Origin: Paraburkholderia madseniana
GTDB taxonomy: Bacteria > Pseudomonadota > Gammaproteobacteria > Burkholderiales > Burkholderiaceae
Assembly (NCBI RefSeq): GCF_009690905.1
Contig: NZ_VOSW01000090.1
Location: 1-38,320, forward strand
Direction of reading: 5' to 3'
Length of the DNA: 38,320 nucleotides
Position 1 is the stretch's first letter. Each line of letters starts with the position of its first letter. Both the position numbers and the translations under genes were made by a program. Below the pieces are notes generated by a model that saw only the letters and a program-made list of their open reading frames with translations, searched no databases and had not been told where the DNA came from. Below, in pieces: positions 7,768 to 16,627 of the stretch.

Positions 7768-9186
7768 TCAACCGCCCGGCTTCGGAATATGACGTTTGAC
7801 CACCATCAGCGCGACCATCACGATCACCATCGCGATGCCGAGCATCCACAGGTATGACGATGCACCGCCCGCCGTAATCACCACCGCACCCGCGAACGCA
7901 CTCGCAATCGCGCCGAGCCGGCCGAACGCGAGCGCCGAGGCGGTACCGGTTGCGCGCACACGCGTCGGATAGACATAAGCGCACAACGCAAACATCGTCG
8001 ACTGGACCGCGTTGACAAACAGGCCGTGTACGCCAAGACCGAAGATCAGCAAGCCGGTGTGGTTGGAGATGTTCACACCGAGCAGCAGCAACGCGCTCGC
8101 CGCACCACCCGCGCTGCAGATAATCAACGGCCAGCGCGAACCGGTACGGGCGATCACCACCGCGCACAGCAACGCGCCGACCACACCGCCGAGGTTGTAT
8201 GCGGTGAGCCCCGACCCCGCCACCGACACCGACAAGCCCTGCGTGCTCAGCATCGTCGGCAGCCAACTGAAGGCGCTATAGACGGCCAGCAGGCACAGGC
8301 AGAACGCGCACCAGATCGCCACCGTATCGAGCGCGAGGCCCTCGCGGAACAACGCTGTAAAACCCGTATATTTTTCAACAGCCTGTTCGCGCGAGTCGGT
8401 AAACACGCAGCCGCTGGCCACCGGACGCGACATCCGGCCAAGCAGGCGTTTGAGTTCCGGCCAGCGCCGCGGGTGCCGGGCGAGAAAGCGCGGCGATTCG
8501 GGCAATGTGAAGAACAGCAACACGCTGAGCGCGAGAGGCAGCACGCCGCCGATCATGAACAACCCGCGCCATCCGTACGTCGGCAGAATTTCATGCGCGA
8601 ACAATCCCGCCACCATGCCGCCGAGCGGCACGCAGACTATCGTCGCGGTGACCGCCAAGGTGCGGCGGCGAGCCGGCGTGAACTCCGCGGTCATGGTCGT
8701 CGAGCTCGGCAACGCGCCGCCGATGCCGAGACCGGCAATAAAGCGCAGCACGGCAATCGTCACGATGTCGGGCGCGAAGCTGATGCCGCAGGTGGCGGCG
8801 CCGAACACCAGCACGCTGCCGATCACCGCCCAGCGGCGGCCGAAGCGATCGGCCAGCAGCCCGGCGCACGCGCTGCCTATACCCATGCCGATCAATCCGG
8901 CCGCGACCACCGGTGCAAAAGCCGCGCGCGTGACGCCCCATTCCTTTATCAGCACGGGAATCGCAAAGCCGATCAACTGGCTGTCGAAGCCGTCCAGAAC
9001 GATCGACAAGGCCGCGAGAAACACCACGATCTTTTGCATCGTGGTGTAAGGGCCTTCGTCGAGCGTGCGGCCGATATCGACGGCATAGCGCCCCTCCTCG
9101 ACTCCTGCCTGATGGCCGGCAAGTGGCGCATTGGCCTCGCCGGTTGCCGCACTGGCCGAGCCGGCCGGCGGTACATAACTGGTCAT
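7768..9186 (-). CDS. MFS transporter, aromatic acid:H+ symporter family
   Basis: 472-residue major facilitator protein with 12 predicted membrane segments. It has the DGFD motif in segment 1 (65-68), characteristic of the AAHS family (BenK, PcaK type), and the loop 2-3 signature LADRFGRR (111-118). Start chosen at 9186 because AGGAGA lies 8 bases upstream; an in-frame codon at 9240 has no such signal. It probably imports an aromatic acid such as benzoylformate, mandelate or benzoate in symport with protons. It follows the aldehyde dehydrogenase and benzoylformate decarboxylase genes on the same strand after a 208-base gap that holds three hairpins. Exact substrate is inference from context. 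Confidence 0.88.
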   Translation of the reverse strand: MTSYVPPAGSASAATGEANAPLAGHQAGVEEGRYAVDIGRTLDEGPYTTMQKIVVFLAALSIVLDGFDSQLIGFAIPVLIKEWGVTRAAFAPVVAAGLIGMGIGSACAGLLADRFGRRWAVIGSVLVFGAATCGISFAPDIVTIAVLRFIAGLGIGGALPSSTTMTAEFTPARRRTLAVTATIVCVPLGGMVAGLFAHEILPTYGWRGLFMIGGVLPLALSVLLFFTLPESPRFLARHPRRWPELKRLLGRMSRPVASGCVFTDSREQAVEKYTGFTALFREGLALDTVAIWCAFCLCLLAVYSAFSWLPTMLSTQGLSVSVAGSGLTAYNLGGVVGALLCAVVIARTGSRWPLIICSAGGAASALLLLGVNISNHTGLLIFGLGVHGLFVNAVQSTMFALCAYVYPTRVRATGTASALAFGRLGAIASAFAGAVVITAGGASSYLWMLGIAMVIVMVALMVVKRHIPKPGG

Positions 9187-9267
9187 GAAGCTGTCTCCTG
9201 GTTTGTGTGCGCGATCTGGGCGCCGCGCTTTTGAGGTCACGTTTTTTAGTCAGTATGTGAGTGAGCG

Positions 9268-9368
9268 AACGGCTTTTGACATTGCCGTTTCGCGCAAAAG
9301 CCATGACATGTATGCATGGCTTTCACGACGCTACGTATCGCTGCGGAGAAACTGCGCGCAGCGATACG
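9268..9368. other. Three consecutive hairpins between aldehyde dehydrogenase and transporter genes
   Basis: Inverted repeats AACGGC/GCCGTT (9268-9273, 9284-9289), AAAGCCATG/CATGGCTTT (9297-9305, 9315-9323) and CGTATCGCTGCG/CGCAGCGATACG (9334-9345, 9357-9368) follow one another within 101 bases. They could attenuate or stabilise the polycistronic transcript, or form a terminator without a T run. Confidence 0.6.
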
Positions 9369-9394
9369 CAGCGGCTACAACGGCACTCCGCCCT

Positions 9395-10846
9395 TCAGAA
9401 CGGGTAATGACGCGGCGTGGTCTGCACCGTAATCCAGCGCAAATCCGTAAACTCTGCGATCCCCGCCTGCCCACCGAAGCGTCCAAAGCCGCTGCCTTTC
9501 ACGCCGCCGAACGGCATCTGCGCTTCGTCGTGAACGGTCGGCCCGTTGACATGGCAGATCCCCGATTCGATGCGCCGCGCGACATTCATCGCGCGCGCGA
9601 TATCGCGGCTGAACACTGCCGACGAAAGCCCATACTCGTTGTCGTTCGCACAGGCGACGGCTTCGTCTTCGTCGTTGACGCGCACGATGCCCTTAACCGG
9701 TCCGAACGATTCTTCGCCATAGATACGCATGGCGGGCGTGACGTGGTCGAGGAGCGTGGCGGGCATCAAGGTGCTGTCCGCCTTGCCCCCACAGACGAGC
9801 GTGGCGCCTTTGGCCAGGGCGTCGTCGATCAGCGCATTGCAGCGTTCCACCGTACTCATGTCGACGACCGATCCCAGCACCACTGGTCCCTTGCGTGGAT
9901 CACCGAGCGGCAGGCCGCGCGCTTTCTGCGCGAGCGTTGCAACGAACTGATCAGCGATCCGTTCGTCGACGATGATCCGTTCCGTCGACATGCAGATCTG
10001 CCCCGAGTTGGCGAACGCGCCGAACGCAGCAGCATTGACGGCTGCATCGAGATCCGCGTCGTCGAGCACGATCAACGGCGCTTTTCCGCCGAGTTCCAGC
10101 ACCGACGGTTTCAAATAGCGCGCACACGTCGCCGCAATAATCTTGCCCACATGCGTGGAGCCGGTGAAATTGACACGCCGGACTTTCGGATGCGCGATCA
10201 GTGCCCCGACGACCGCGCCTGCATCGGCCGGCGCATTGGTGACGAAGTTCACCACGCCCTTCGGCAAGCCCGCTTCCTGCAGCACTTCGATAATCAGTCC
10301 GTGTGTGCCGGGGCAGATTTCCGAACCCTTCAGCACGACCGTATTGCCGCATGCGAGTGGCAACGCGATCGCACGCACGGCGAGGATCACCGGTGCGTTC
10401 CACGGCGCGATGCCCAGCACGACGCCGGCCGGCTGACGCACGCCCATCGCGAGGCTGCCGGGCACGTCGGACGGGATCAACTCGCCGCCGATCTGCGTAG
10501 TAAGTGCTGCCGCTTCCATCAATCCGCCGGCAGCGAGATGCACATTGAAGCCGGCCCACATTGCCGACGCGCCCGTCTCCGCTGCCATCACCGCGGCGAA
10601 CGCCTCGCTGCGCGCTTCCAGCGCATGCGCGGCCTTCATCAGCAGCGCGCGGCGCTCGCTCGGCCCCAGCGCGGACCATGCCGGAAACGCCGCTGCCGCG
10701 GCATCGGCGGCGGCTACCGCGTCGGCAACCGTCGCCGCGGGAGCACGCGTCGCGACTTCTCCATCGAGCGGATTGCGGCGCTCGAAGGTGGCGCCGTTGC
10801 TCGCTTGCACGGCTGCGCCGTTGATCAGCATCGAAATACTCTGCAT
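9395..10846 (-). CDS. Aldehyde dehydrogenase, benzaldehyde/vanillin/salicylaldehyde type
   Basis: 483-residue NAD(P)-dependent aldehyde dehydrogenase. It has APWN (147-150) with the oxyanion Asn150, VLKGSE (171-176), FTGST (227-231), catalytic Glu251 in LELGG and Cys285 in SGQICMS. The stretch around GGLMEAAALTTQIGGELIPS resembles the aromatic aldehyde dehydrogenase group (vanillin, salicylaldehyde, benzaldehyde). Immediately upstream, 54 bases away on the same strand, lies benzoylformate decarboxylase, whose product is benzaldehyde, so the likely reaction is benzaldehyde to benzoate, as MdlD does in Pseudomonas. The ATG at 10846 has AGGAGA upstream, the same leader style as its neighbours. 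The name mdlD is not assigned because sequence alone does not separate the aromatic subgroups. Confidence 0.87.
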   Translation of the reverse strand: MQSISMLINGAAVQASNGATFERRNPLDGEVATRAPAATVADAVAAADAAAAAFPAWSALGPSERRALLMKAAHALEARSEAFAAVMAAETGASAMWAGFNVHLAAGGLMEAAALTTQIGGELIPSDVPGSLAMGVRQPAGVVLGIAPWNAPVILAVRAIALPLACGNTVVLKGSEICPGTHGLIIEVLQEAGLPKGVVNFVTNAPADAGAVVGALIAHPKVRRVNFTGSTHVGKIIAATCARYLKPSVLELGGKAPLIVLDDADLDAAVNAAAFGAFANSGQICMSTERIIVDERIADQFVATLAQKARGLPLGDPRKGPVVLGSVVDMSTVERCNALIDDALAKGATLVCGGKADSTLMPATLLDHVTPAMRIYGEESFGPVKGIVRVNDEDEAVACANDNEYGLSSAVFSRDIARAMNVARRIESGICHVNGPTVHDEAQMPFGGVKGSGFGRFGGQAGIAEFTDLRWITVQTTPRHYPF

Positions 10847-10900
10847 CGTCCTGTCTCCTGCGGAAAGTTTTATGAATGCGGGCGCGACGCTCGCCTGAGC

Positions 10901-12520
10901 TCAAGCCACGACGACTTCGACCAGCATCGGCCCCGATGATGCCAACGCGTCGCGCAACACGTCATGCAAGCGTTCGGCGTCGGTCACGCGCGAGCCCTGG
11001 CAACCCATGCCTGCAGCAAGTGCCACGAAGTCGAGCCCGGGCAGATCGGTGCCTTGCACCGGATCGCTCGGACCAAAGCCGAATTCCGGGGCAAAATCCT
11101 GCAACGCGGCATAGCGGGAATTGTTCAGGATCACGAATGTGATCGGCAGTTTCATCTGCACGGCGCTATAGATGGCCTGGATCGAATACATGCTGGAGCC
11201 GTCGCCGATCAGGCCGATCACGCGTGTGCCGGGCTTCGCCAACGCCACGCCGACAGCAGCCGGCATGCCGAAGCCCAGGCCGCCGCTGTCCATCGTGTAG
11301 AAGGTGCCGCTGCGTGTGAACGGCAGATAGTTCTGCATGACCGGCCGCGAACTCGGCGCCTCCTCGACCACGATGTCGTCCGCTTGGCGCACTTCGGCGA
11401 GGGTCTGCAAGGCGAACGCCACCGACATTAACGGAGACGGCTCTGCGCGCGGCGATGCGGTGCGTGGCGCGGGCAAGGGGCGCATCTTCGGCGCGGGCCG
11501 CGTCAGCAGATCGGCCACGCCGAGGCGAATATTGCCGACCACCGCCGTGCCGGTTGGCGCCCAAGCCGCAATGGTCGGATCGTCGATCAACTGACACAGC
11601 GTTGCGCCGGCCGGCAGATGTGGGCCGTGACCTTCGACGTGATACGTGAAGGCTGGTGCGCCGATCACGAAGATCAGATCATGGCCGCCGAGCAACTCGA
11701 CGATCTTCTCGCGCATGGCTGGCAAGAAACCGGCGAACAGGCGGTGGTCTTCGGGGAACGCGCAGCGGCCTGTCATCGGCGCGACGAACACGCGGGCGTT
11801 GTGGCGTTCGGCGAGACGCACGACTTCGTCCCAGCCGCCGGCGCGGTCGACAGCGCCGCCCACCACAAACGCCGGCCGTTCGCAGGCATCGAGCGCCGCG
11901 CCGATCTGCGCCAGCACGAACGGCTCCGGCCGCGTCTCGGTGCTCACTACGCGTGCCGGCACCGGCTCCGCGGCGCGGTCCCAATCGTCGACGGGAATCG
12001 ACACCAGCACCGGCCCGCGCGGCTCCTGCATCGCCACGTGATAGGCGCGCGCGATCGCCAGCGGCACGTCTTCGGCGCGTGCCGGTTCGATGCTCCATTT
12101 GACGTACGGCTTCGGCAATTCGGTGGCTTGCGCCGACGCGAGGAACGGGTCGAACGGCAGAATCGAGCGGGCCTGCTGCCCGGCGGTAATCACGATCGGC
12201 GTGCGATTGCGGAACGCGGTGAAGATGTTGCCCATCGCATTGCCCACGCCCGCCGCCGAGTGCAGATTGACGAACGAAGCGTTGCGGGTGGCCTGCGCGT
12301 AACCGTCGGCCATGCCGACCACGACTGCTTCCTGCAAACCCAGCACGTAACGGAAATCTTGCGGGAAATCGCGGAACAACGGCAATTCCGTCGACCCCGG
12401 ATTGGCGAACACCGAAGTCATGCCGAGGCGCCGCATGAGATCGATGACGGCGTGGCGCCCGGTGAAGGGTTCGTGTTGAGAAGATCCCGATGCGTCTGAA
12501 CGGGGCGCGTTGCTGGTCAT
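10901..12520 (-). CDS. mdlC: Benzoylformate decarboxylase (ThDP-dependent)
   Basis: 539 residues, close to the 528 of the Pseudomonas putida enzyme, with about ten extra N-terminal residues. It decarboxylates benzoylformate to benzaldehyde. Residues equivalent to the known active site are present: Ser43 in NPGSTELP, Glu64 in LQEAVVVG (ThDP activation), His87 in NLHSAAG and His294 in APAFTYH. The ThDP/Mg motif runs from GDGSS (439-443) to NN (466-467). A clear AGGAGA site precedes the ATG at 12520. It heads a gene row with an aldehyde dehydrogenase, an aromatic acid transporter and a porin, and is divergent from a LysR regulator. Mandelate racemase and mandelate dehydrogenase are not in the window, so the entry substrate may be benzoylformate itself or a related 2-oxo acid. 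Confidence 0.88.
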   Translation of the reverse strand: MTSNAPRSDASGSSQHEPFTGRHAVIDLMRRLGMTSVFANPGSTELPLFRDFPQDFRYVLGLQEAVVVGMADGYAQATRNASFVNLHSAAGVGNAMGNIFTAFRNRTPIVITAGQQARSILPFDPFLASAQATELPKPYVKWSIEPARAEDVPLAIARAYHVAMQEPRGPVLVSIPVDDWDRAAEPVPARVVSTETRPEPFVLAQIGAALDACERPAFVVGGAVDRAGGWDEVVRLAERHNARVFVAPMTGRCAFPEDHRLFAGFLPAMREKIVELLGGHDLIFVIGAPAFTYHVEGHGPHLPAGATLCQLIDDPTIAAWAPTGTAVVGNIRLGVADLLTRPAPKMRPLPAPRTASPRAEPSPLMSVAFALQTLAEVRQADDIVVEEAPSSRPVMQNYLPFTRSGTFYTMDSGGLGFGMPAAVGVALAKPGTRVIGLIGDGSSMYSIQAIYSAVQMKLPITFVILNNSRYAALQDFAPEFGFGPSDPVQGTDLPGLDFVALAAGMGCQGSRVTDAERLHDVLRDALASSGPMLVEVVVA

Positions 12521-12589
12521 CCATGTCTCCTAGTGATGAGCGCCGTTTCTTGATGGCTCATTATCGGAAGCTCGAGGTTGATTGAAAAT

Positions 12590-12610
12590 TGCCTTTTTTG
12601 AGAAAAGGCA
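12590..12610. promoter_or_regulatory. 21-bp palindrome, candidate LysR operator
   Basis: TGCCTTTT and AAAAGGCA are perfect 8-base arms around TTGAG, lying between the divergent mdlC and LysR genes, 12 bases before the regulator start. Position and symmetry suit an autoregulatory LysR recognition site; the arms contain a T-N11-A arrangement typical of the family. Confidence 0.6.
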
Positions 12611-12622
12611 TTACTTTTGCGC

Positions 12623-13531
12623 ATGACTTTCAATCTTCAGCAATTGCACGCGTTTGCAACCATCGTCGCGAGCGGCAGCCTGGGCCGTGCCGCGGAGGTG
12701 CTGCACGTCACGCAGCCCGCGCTGAGCCGCACCATCAAGCGGCTCGAGGATCAGGTCGGCGCACCGCTGTTCGAACGGCACTCGAAGGGTATGCAGCTTA
12801 CTGCGATCGGCAGCGCGCTGCTGCCGCACGCCACGCTGCTGCAACGCGAAGCCGATCACGCGCGCGAGGAAATCGACGCGATGCGCGGCCTCGCGAAAGG
12901 GACGATTCGCGTCGGCGCTGTGGCGAGCATCGCGACGCTCGTGCTGCCGCTCGCGGTGAGCGGCGTGCTCGCGCGCTGGCCAAATCTGCGTGTGGAGATC
13001 ATGGAGGGGGTATGGGACCGGCTTGCTGACAGTCTGATGAAACACGAGATCGATCTCGCGCTCAGCATGGCGGTGCCCGACACGGACGAGATTACCGCGA
13101 TTGCCGATTGCAGATGGGAGGACACGAGCTATGTGGTCGCCGCGCTCGATCATCCGCTGCGAGGCAAAACGGATTTATCGCTTGCTGACACACTCGATCA
13201 GCAGTGGTGTGTGCCGCCTCGTGGAACGGGTCCGTTCGAGCATATGCAGCATGTGTTTGCCGAGCATGGGCTCGGCATGCCGCAGATTGCCGTCGAGACG
13301 CGCTCGATCACCGTGCTGAAAAGCCTGGTGACGCGCGCGGGATTTCTAAGCTGGATGGCGACGCCAATGTACGACACCGAAAGCGCGGCCGGCGTGTTCG
13401 ATACGCTGCCGATTCCTGGTCTGGTCGCGCGCCGTACGTTGACGGCGTTTCGGCGCCGTCAGGGGATTCTGCCGAGTCCGGCGGTGAAGCTGCTGGAGCA
13501 ACTCAGGCAGTTGACTGCCGTTCAGGGCTAA
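12623..13531 (+). CDS. LysR-family regulator of the benzoylformate genes
   Basis: 302 residues with an N-terminal winged helix-turn-helix (about 4-62, including AAEVLHVTQPALSRTIKRLE) and a C-terminal LysR effector-binding domain (about 90-295). It is divergent from benzoylformate decarboxylase across about 100 bases that contain a 21-bp palindrome, so it probably controls that operon in response to an aromatic acid and represses its own gene. I chose ATG 12623 over the in-frame TTG at 12617, because the protein then begins with the usual short tail before the helix-turn-helix. Ribosome site is weak. A strong hairpin follows the gene. Confidence 0.9.
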   Translation: MTFNLQQLHAFATIVASGSLGRAAEVLHVTQPALSRTIKRLEDQVGAPLFERHSKGMQLTAIGSALLPHATLLQREADHAREEIDAMRGLAKGTIRVGAVASIATLVLPLAVSGVLARWPNLRVEIMEGVWDRLADSLMKHEIDLALSMAVPDTDEITAIADCRWEDTSYVVAALDHPLRGKTDLSLADTLDQQWCVPPRGTGPFEHMQHVFAEHGLGMPQIAVETRSITVLKSLVTRAGFLSWMATPMYDTESAAGVFDTLPIPGLVARRTLTAFRRRQGILPSPAVKLLEQLRQLTAVQG

Positions 13532-13582
13532 GTGCCCGCATGAGGCCAGGAGCGCCGAAGGCCTCATTCAACGCTCAATAGC

Positions 13583-13626
13583 ACAGCGGCCCCGCTTTCA
13601 CATTCAAGTGAAAGCGGGGCCGCTGT
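13583..13626. terminator. Strong bidirectional stem-loop
   Basis: A perfect 19-base-pair stem (13583-13601 with 13608-13626) with a 6-base loop lies between the convergent LysR and DUF4148 genes. It is GC rich and probably terminates both. Confidence 0.85.
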
Positions 13627-13677
13627 CAATCGCGGTCAATCAAGCGGGTGCGAGACTACTGCTCGCGCCACCGCCTA

Positions 13678-14004
13678 TTAATGACCGACGTTGACAACCG
13701 GAGCCGAATACGAGCTCGGCGTCGTTTCGGTGCGGCTGCCTGCTTGCGACGAGCCGTTCGTTGCCGTTCCATAACCGCTGGTTTGGGCGACGCCGTTTTG
13801 TGCAGCGACGCGGGCTTCAGCAGCCTGAATGTTCGCCGGGTAGTCATCCGCATTCGACAAAGCCGGGTTGTAACCCGCCTTTTCCAGTTGCACCAGCTCC
13901 GCACGCACTTGGGCGCGGGTCACCGGCTGATTGGATTGAGCAAAAGCAGCGAGCGGCGCTGTAATGAGAGCGGCGATAACAACAGCTTCGATCAGGGATT
14001 TCAT
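13678..14004 (-). CDS. DUF4148 small exported protein
   Basis: 108 residues. The signal peptide MKSLIEAVVIAALITAPLAA-FAQ is followed by a short mature part containing VTRAQVRAELVQLEKAGYNP and PANIQAAEAR, the pattern typical of DUF4148 proteins, which are abundant and multi-copy in Burkholderiaceae. Function unknown; likely periplasmic. Start at 14004 is chosen because GGAGGT lies just upstream; a longer in-frame start at 14043 lacks such a site. The leader holds an 8-bp stem-loop (14038-14059). Confidence 0.85.
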   Translation of the reverse strand: MKSLIEAVVIAALITAPLAAFAQSNQPVTRAQVRAELVQLEKAGYNPALSNADDYPANIQAAEARVAAQNGVAQTSGYGTATNGSSQAGSRTETTPSSYSAPVVNVGH

Positions 14005-14037
14005 GACGACTACCTCCAGAGATTGTTTTTTGCGGCG

Positions 14038-14059
14038 CTGCAAACGTGTTTGTTTGCAG
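14038..14059 (-). promoter_or_regulatory. Stem-loop in leader of DUF4148 gene
   Basis: CTGCAAAC and GTTTGCAG are perfect 8-base arms with a 6-base loop, about 34 bases upstream of the start codon. It could be an mRNA leader hairpin or an operator. A smaller palindrome, TAGGG/CCCTA (14091-14105), lies further upstream. Confidence 0.45.
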
Positions 14060-14221
14060 CCAGTGACGACAGTCTAGGAGGCAGCAGATATAGGGTAAAC
14101 CCCTAATAAACGAATTCACTGTTGCTAGAAACGGCACAATTGCCGTGAACGCTTGTTGAAATATGAGTCATCAAGCCGGCAGATCAGGCTCCCAATGTTT
14201 GAGGCTTCGCGCGCAACGAAG

Positions 14222-15238
14222 TCAGCTTTCCGACAATGCGGGAGTCGATGCCTGGGTTGCCTCACTTGATGACAACACCGCGCTGCCATTTCTGCCGCCC
14301 GTCACCTGCCGGTCGCTTCTCGGGCTCACGCCGAACCGCGCGCGATACGTCCGCGAAAAATGCGAGGGCGACTCGAATCCGCATGCGACGCAAATCGATG
14401 TGATCGACATGTCCGTCTGCTGCAGCAACTCGCGCGCACGGGTGAGGCGCAGTTGCAGATAGAAATGCGTCGGCGTGTCCTTCAGCGACGCACAGAACAA
14501 CCGCTCCAGTTGCCGCCGCGTCACGCTGATTTCCTCTGCGAGCTGGTCGGGCGTCAGCGGCTCTTCCATATGCTGTTCCATTGCGCCGATCACCTGAATC
14601 AGCTTGCGGTTGTGCACGCCGTAACGCGCCGCAATTTCCATCCGCTGATGGTCCGAACGCTGCCGGATCCGGCTCACGACGAACTGTTCCGACACCGCCG
14701 AGGCCAACGCTGCGCCGTGCTTGCGGCCGATCAGGTCGAGCATCATGTCGATCGACGCCGTGCCGCCCGCACAGGTAATGCGCCGCGCGCCGATTTCGAA
14801 CAGCTCCTGGCTTGCGTTCAGCGAGGGATAGCGCTCGCTGAACGCCGACAACGCTTCCCAATGCACGGTCACGCTGTCCGAGCCGCTCAGGAGCCCGGCT
14901 TCCGCAAGGATGAAGCTGCCCGTGTCGATGCCACCGAGCGTCGCGCCCGCGCGCTCGAGCCGCTTCAGACAATCGCCGAGCACGCGCGTATAGCAGGCGA
15001 GCGGCTCAAAGCCCGCGACGACGAATACCGTCTGCGCCTCATGGACATCGGCGATTGCCGCTTCTGCATTGATCGAAATACCGTTGCTGGCCGCGACTGG
15101 GGCACCGTCGAGACTCAGAATGCGCCAGCGGTAGAGATCGCCGCGAAAGCGGTTCGCCACGCGCAAAGGCTCGACCGCCGACATGAAGCCGATCGCCGAA
15201 AAGCCAGGCAGCAGCAGGAACGACATATCTTCGGGCAT
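14222..15238 (-). CDS. cdhR: GlxA/AraC-type regulator of carnitine catabolism (CdhR-like)
   Basis: 338 residues. The N-terminal half is a DJ-1/PfpI-like (class I amidotransferase-like) ligand domain beginning with FLLLPGFSAIGF and EPLRVANR. The C-terminal third is an AraC double helix-turn-helix (about 235-325) with TRRQLERLF and ACGFESPSHFSRTYRARFG. This architecture defines GlxA-type activators, among them CdhR, GbdR and SouR, which sense carnitine or betaine-type ligands. It is divergent from caiX and adjoins the full carnitine gene set in the order known from Pseudomonas aeruginosa, so CdhR is the likely identity. Start 15238 (MPEDMSFLLL) is chosen because it places the usual N-terminus first; the frame is open further upstream. 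Confidence 0.85.
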   Translation of the reverse strand: MPEDMSFLLLPGFSAIGFMSAVEPLRVANRFRGDLYRWRILSLDGAPVAASNGISINAEAAIADVHEAQTVFVVAGFEPLACYTRVLGDCLKRLERAGATLGGIDTGSFILAEAGLLSGSDSVTVHWEALSAFSERYPSLNASQELFEIGARRITCAGGTASIDMMLDLIGRKHGAALASAVSEQFVVSRIRQRSDHQRMEIAARYGVHNRKLIQVIGAMEQHMEEPLTPDQLAEEISVTRRQLERLFCASLKDTPTHFYLQLRLTRARELLQQTDMSITSICVACGFESPSHFSRTYRARFGVSPRSDRQVTGGRNGSAVLSSSEATQASTPALSES

Positions 15239-15602
15239 CGTGCAGATGACTCGATCAGGGACACAGAGGGACACAAGCCGCAAGCGAACGCGGGGTTCCG
15301 GGCGAGCGTAGCAAGCAGCGCGCAAGCCGGCAAGGCGCACCAAAATTCACTGCTGCAAATCGATGCTGCACCGCAATGTCGAACGATGCTGGTTTTCCCT
15401 CGTTGTCGCGTGGGAGCAAGAACGGGTCGCTGGCGGTCGCTTTGGCAGGAATATGGGGCATTAACGTTACGTCACTCGTGCAACTCAAGCCCTGCTCAAG
15501 CATGGCTCGAGCCGTATCGCGCAGGTCCGGGGGCCGCTCGGTTTTTTTCTCGCCGCGGCCATTTCGTAACACGCTGTTCAACGTGTCCGAAGGGGGAACG
15601 TC
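15239..15602. promoter_or_regulatory. Divergent control region between cdhR and caiX
   Basis: 364 bases with no credible gene. It should hold both promoters and the binding site of the CdhR-like activator. Partial direct repeats TGCTGCAAATCGA and TGCTGCACCGC (about 15351-15376) are visible, but I cannot assign an operator with confidence. Confidence 0.5.
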
Positions 15603-16556
15603 ATGAAGTTACGCGTCAAAGCCTTGCTTGCCCATTTTGCCTGTCTGGCGGCTGTCGTCGCTGCGTCGCCTGCACTCGCACAGGATCCCTCCACCTGCCG
15701 CGCGGTGCATTTTGCCGACATCGGCTGGACAGACATCACGTCGACCACGGCGCTCGCCTCGACCGTATTCGAGGGACTCGGCTATCAGCCTGTGACGACC
15801 GTCGCGTCGGTGCCGATTTCGTTCGCGGGCCTGAAGAGCAAACAGCTCGACGTATCGCTCGGCTACTGGTGGCCGGTGCAGGAGAAAGCGATTACGCCGT
15901 TCATCGATTCGAAATCGATTCAGGTGCTGCAACCGCCTAACCTGACCGGCGCTAAAGCGACCTTCGCCGTGCCGAGCTACGAATACGACGCCGGCCTGAA
16001 GACCTTCGCCGACATCGCCAAACACCGCGATCAGCTCGACGGCAAGATTTATGGCATCGAACCCGGCAGCAGCGCGAACGCGGCGATTCAGAAAATGATC
16101 GCCAGCAATCAGTTCGGCCTCGGCGATTTCAAGCTGATCGAATCGAGTGAAGCGGGCATGCTGGTTTCGGTGGATCGCGCCATTCGCGCGAAGAAATGGG
16201 TGGTATTCCTCGGCTGGGAGCCGCATCCGATGAATATCCAGATCGATATGAAATACCTCACCGGCAGCGACGGCGTATTCGGTCCGAACGACGGCGAGGC
16301 ACGCGTTTATACGCTGACGTCCCCCGACTTTCTGACGCGTTGCCCGAACGCCGGCAAGCTCGTGAGCAATCTGCGCTTTTCGACGCAACTGGAGAACGTG
16401 GTGATGCAGTCGGTGATGAACAAAGAGAAACCTGCCGATGCCGCCAAAGCGTATCTGAAGAAGAACCCGCAAGTACTGGATGCGTGGCTCGCAGGCGTGA
16501 AGACGTATGACGGTAAAGACGGTTTGCCCGCGGTGAAGGCCTATCTAGGGCTTTGA
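15603..16556 (+). CDS. caiX: Carnitine-binding periplasmic protein (CaiX-like)
   Basis: 317 residues with a signal peptide cleaved after ASPALA (about residue 26). The rest is an OpuAC/ProX-type substrate-binding domain for quaternary ammonium compounds. Tryptophans in IGWTD, GYWWPVQ and LGWEPHP are candidates for the aromatic cage that holds the trimethylammonium group. GGGGGAA precedes the ATG at good spacing. It is the first gene of the row caiX-cdhC-cdhA-cdhB-hocS and divergent from the regulator, exactly as in Pseudomonas aeruginosa, where CaiX delivers carnitine to a shared CbcWV ABC transporter encoded elsewhere. No permease or ATPase is present here, which fits that arrangement. Confidence 0.88.
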   Translation: MKLRVKALLAHFACLAAVVAASPALAQDPSTCRAVHFADIGWTDITSTTALASTVFEGLGYQPVTTVASVPISFAGLKSKQLDVSLGYWWPVQEKAITPFIDSKSIQVLQPPNLTGAKATFAVPSYEYDAGLKTFADIAKHRDQLDGKIYGIEPGSSANAAIQKMIASNQFGLGDFKLIESSEAGMLVSVDRAIRAKKWVVFLGWEPHPMNIQIDMKYLTGSDGVFGPNDGEARVYTLTSPDFLTRCPNAGKLVSNLRFSTQLENVVMQSVMNKEKPADAAKAYLKKNPQVLDAWLAGVKTYDGKDGLPAVKAYLGL

Positions 16557-16627
16557 CGGAGCCGCCTGGGCGCAGTCCGGCTTGCATCCATCCAGTCACG
16601 CATTTCAATCAACAGGAACTAGCACGC

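Noticed and set aside
8026..10939. Long + strand frames (402 and 584 codons) over the transporter and aldehyde dehydrogenase genes
   Set aside because: Antisense to genes with complete catalytic and membrane motifs; composition is that of shadow frames.
12590..12610. Palindrome read as an intrinsic terminator
   Set aside because: It lies between divergent starts, not after a gene, so an operator is the better explanation.
14360..15940. 526-codon + strand frame across cdhR and into caiX
   Set aside because: Antisense to the regulator and out of frame with caiX; no recognisable domain.
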